From: Glaciimonas sp.
GTDB taxonomy: Bacteria; Pseudomonadota; Gammaproteobacteria; Burkholderiales; Burkholderiaceae
Direction: 5' to 3'
NCBI GenBank assembly: GCA_014377145.1
Contig: JACMQE010000104.1
Span: 1 to 8,366, forward strand
Length of the DNA: 8,366 nt
In this document: positions 6,997-8,366 of the stretch, piece by piece
How the letters are laid out: every line of letters begins with the position of its first letter
Numbering within the stretch: the stretch's first letter is position 1
Notes under the pieces: model-generated
Told to the model about the DNA's origin: nothing
What the model saw: only the letters and a program-made list of their open reading frames with translations
The model's database searches: none
Program-made: the position numbers and the translations under genes

Positions 6997-7550
6997 TCAT
7001 TCTAGGCAATGACCCATACCGCCAGCCATCGTTCACGCTGGGCCACCGTCTTCGTCGCCAAGCGTGGAATATCGTTCAGGCATTCTTGTTCAGTACCAGC
7101 CCCCGCCCATTGCATGCGTGGCGTGCTTGGCTGCTCCGTTTATTTGGTGCAACGCTAGGTGAGGGCTGCCACGTTTACCCCGGCGTTAAAGTTTGGGCAC
7201 CATGGAACCTGCAGCTTGGCAGCTTTATCGGTGTGGCAGATGGCGTCACGCTTTATTGCATGGACCGTATTGAGATTGGTGACTACGCCGTAATTTCCCA
7301 GGGGGCGTATCTGTGTGGTGGCACACATGACTACAACAGTGCCAACTTTCAATTGCTCGTTAAGCCCATCACTATCGGCGCTCACGCATGGATTTGTGCA
7401 GAGGCGTTTATTCACCCGGGGGTTGTTGTGCCTGAAGGGGTTGTAGTGGGGGCTCGTGCAGTGGTAACTAAAAGCCCTGCACAGCCGTGGGCCGTGTATG
7501 CAGGAAACCCTGCCATTCAAGTTGGTAACCGGGTAAACAGCCGTGGCTAA
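6993..7550 (+). CDS. wcaF: WcaF-like colanic-acid-type O-acetyltransferase (left-handed beta-helix)
   Basis: This is a 185-residue cytoplasmic enzyme of the hexapeptide-repeat (LbH) acyltransferase family, close to proteins annotated as colanic acid biosynthesis acetyltransferase WcaF. It is expected to move an acetyl group from acetyl-CoA to a hydroxyl of a repeat-unit sugar. The N-terminus (ILGNDPYRQPSFTLGHRLRRQ) and the SPRPLHAWRAWLLRLFGA patch are typical of the family. Hexapeptide coils follow from about residue 57. The likely catalytic histidine is H112 in GGTHDYNS, and the C-terminal VYAGNPA motif is present. The length is normal for the family. It starts at TTG, overlaps the preceding stop by four bases (TTGA) and has GGGAG eight bases upstream, so it is translationally coupled to the broken gene before it. 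GC content is like ugd, not like the central module. The exact sugar acceptor is unknown. Confidence 0.88.
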   Translation: MIILGNDPYRQPSFTLGHRLRRQAWNIVQAFLFSTSPRPLHAWRAWLLRLFGATLGEGCHVYPGVKVWAPWNLQLGSFIGVADGVTLYCMDRIEIGDYAVISQGAYLCGGTHDYNSANFQLLVKPITIGAHAWICAEAFIHPGVVVPEGVVVGARAVVTKSPAQPWAVYAGNPAIQVGNRVNSRG

Positions 7551-8366
7551 TATTTCTATTTTGATTCTGACAAAGAATGAACAGCATGACCTTCCGGGTT
7601 GCTTACAAAGCGTTGAATGGTCCGATGACGTTCACGTCTATGACTCAGGCAGTACCGATGACACGGCTGCAATAGCGAACAGGTTTGGCGCCAAGTGGAC
7701 TGAGCGCACTTATGGCGAAAGTAAGCTGGCTTTTGGTGGGGATGAAGCGGCTCATCGAAACTGGGGCCTGCAAAACATTCCCTTCAAGCACCCATGGGTT
7801 TTTGTGATTGACGCAGACGAGCGCATGACCCCAGATCTTTTTCGTGCGGTTGACACCGCCATCATGTCGCCGGGCGACCAAGTGGCCTTCAGGGTTCAAC
7901 GACGTGATTTTTTTCTGGGTACTTGGCTTAAGCATGTGCAAACTTCACCGCTCTACATGCGGCTGATCAGGCCGGGAAAGATCCGACATGAACGTTTAAT
8001 CAATACCGCTTCGATTGCAGACGGCCCAGTCGGACAAGTGACGGGGTATTTAGACCACTACCCTTTCAGCAAAGGCATGGGCCACTGGATAGACCGGCAC
8101 AACAGCTACAGCCGCTTTGAAGCGCAGCAAATCATCAGTAACCGCGCAGCCGGTGAAGGCTTCAGCTGGGTGAAAGCCTTCACAGCCAAAGACTTTCATC
8201 AGCGCCGCTACCACCAGAAGGAATTGTTTTACCGCCTGCCATGCCGGCCGCTGGTGAAGTTTTTGCTTTTGTACGTGGCCAAACGTGGTTTTCTGGATGG
8301 GCGGGCTGGCTTGACCTACGCCATTTTGCAAGCGGTGTACGAGTACTTCATTGTGTTGAAGGTCCG
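7543..8366 (+). CDS. GT2 family glycosyltransferase, WaaE/KdtX-like (3' truncated by window)
   Basis: The frame is open from GTG 7543 to the right edge, giving 274 codons without a stop. It opens with the classic GT2 (GT-A fold) start ISILILTKNEQHDLPGCLQS. It continues with VYDSGSTDDT (32-41), the nucleotide-sugar-binding strand of inverting transferases, and VFVIDADE (86-93) with the metal-binding DAD at 90-92. The order resembles WaaE/KdtX-type enzymes that add glucose or a related sugar to lipopolysaccharide core or exopolysaccharide. The later part (DFHQRRYHQKELFYRLP, then DGRAGLTYAILQAVYEY) matches the C-terminal region of this family as I know it, so only a few residues are probably missing. 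The gene overlaps the acetyltransferase by eight bases, which points to coupling. The ribosome-binding site is weak. Donor and acceptor are not readable from the sequence. Confidence 0.88.
   Translation, partial: MANISILILTKNEQHDLPGCLQSVEWSDDVHVYDSGSTDDTAAIANRFGAKWTERTYGESKLAFGGDEAAHRNWGLQNIPFKHPWVFVIDADERMTPDLFRAVDTAIMSPGDQVAFRVQRRDFFLGTWLKHVQTSPLYMRLIRPGKIRHERLINTASIADGPVGQVTGYLDHYPFSKGMGHWIDRHNSYSRFEAQQIISNRAAGEGFSWVKAFTAKDFHQRRYHQKELFYRLPCRPLVKFLLLYVAKRGFLDGRAGLTYAILQAVYEYFIVLKV

Noticed and set aside
7155..7520. 121-residue open frame on the - strand
   Set aside because: It lies wholly inside the WcaF-like gene, has no recognisable domain and reads like an antisense shadow.
7645..8331. 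Open frames of 98 and 93 residues on the - strand (7645-7941 and 8050-8331)
   Set aside because: Both are antisense to a clear GT2 gene whose frame is open throughout, and neither shows family features.

Overview
The window is an internal piece of a surface-polysaccharide (O-antigen, capsule or exopolysaccharide) gene cluster of the Wzx/Wzy type. All genes run on the + strand and are tightly packed: the 3' end of a UDP-glucose dehydrogenase gene (ugd), a flippase (wzx), a repeat-unit polymerase (wzy), a CgeB-like glycosyltransferase, a GT4 glycosyltransferase, a broken second GT4 gene, a WcaF-like O-acetyltransferase, and a GT2 glycosyltransferase that runs off the 3' edge. No RNA genes, insertion sequences, CRISPR arrays or phage genes are visible. 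No stretch longer than about 140 bases lacks a gene. The flanking genes resemble cluster genes known from Betaproteobacteria (Burkholderiales such as Comamonadaceae). That host guess rests on remembered family resemblance and about 50-60% GC, so it is tentative.

The window splits by base composition. The left flank (ugd, up to about 345) is about 60% GC by hand count. From about 346, still inside ugd, to roughly 5250 the DNA is AT-rich: sample 60-base rows in wzx, wzy and the first GT4 gene are 33%, 20% and 28% GC. From the 3' half of the first GT4 gene onward, GC rises again and stays high through the acetyltransferase and GT2 genes. This is the pattern expected of a serotype-specific wzx/wzy/glycosyltransferase module exchanged between more conserved flanking genes.

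In the inferred pathway, Ugd supplies UDP-glucuronic acid. The glycosyltransferases build the lipid-linked repeat unit on the cytoplasmic face and the WcaF-like enzyme may O-acetylate it. Wzx flips the unit across the inner membrane and Wzy polymerises it on the periplasmic side. The initiating phosphoglycosyltransferase and the export or ligation genes (wza/wzc or waaL) are not in the window.

The points most worth a second look are these. The GT4 gene at the right module border carries both an in-frame stop and a one-base frameshift in its N-terminal domain. The only ribosome-binding site for wzx points to an ATT start codon. Four heptanucleotide repeats sit between ugd and wzx at the left border. 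The wzy start lies in a hairpin at the end of a 17-codon open frame. I found no convincing evidence of a wholly new kind of system.
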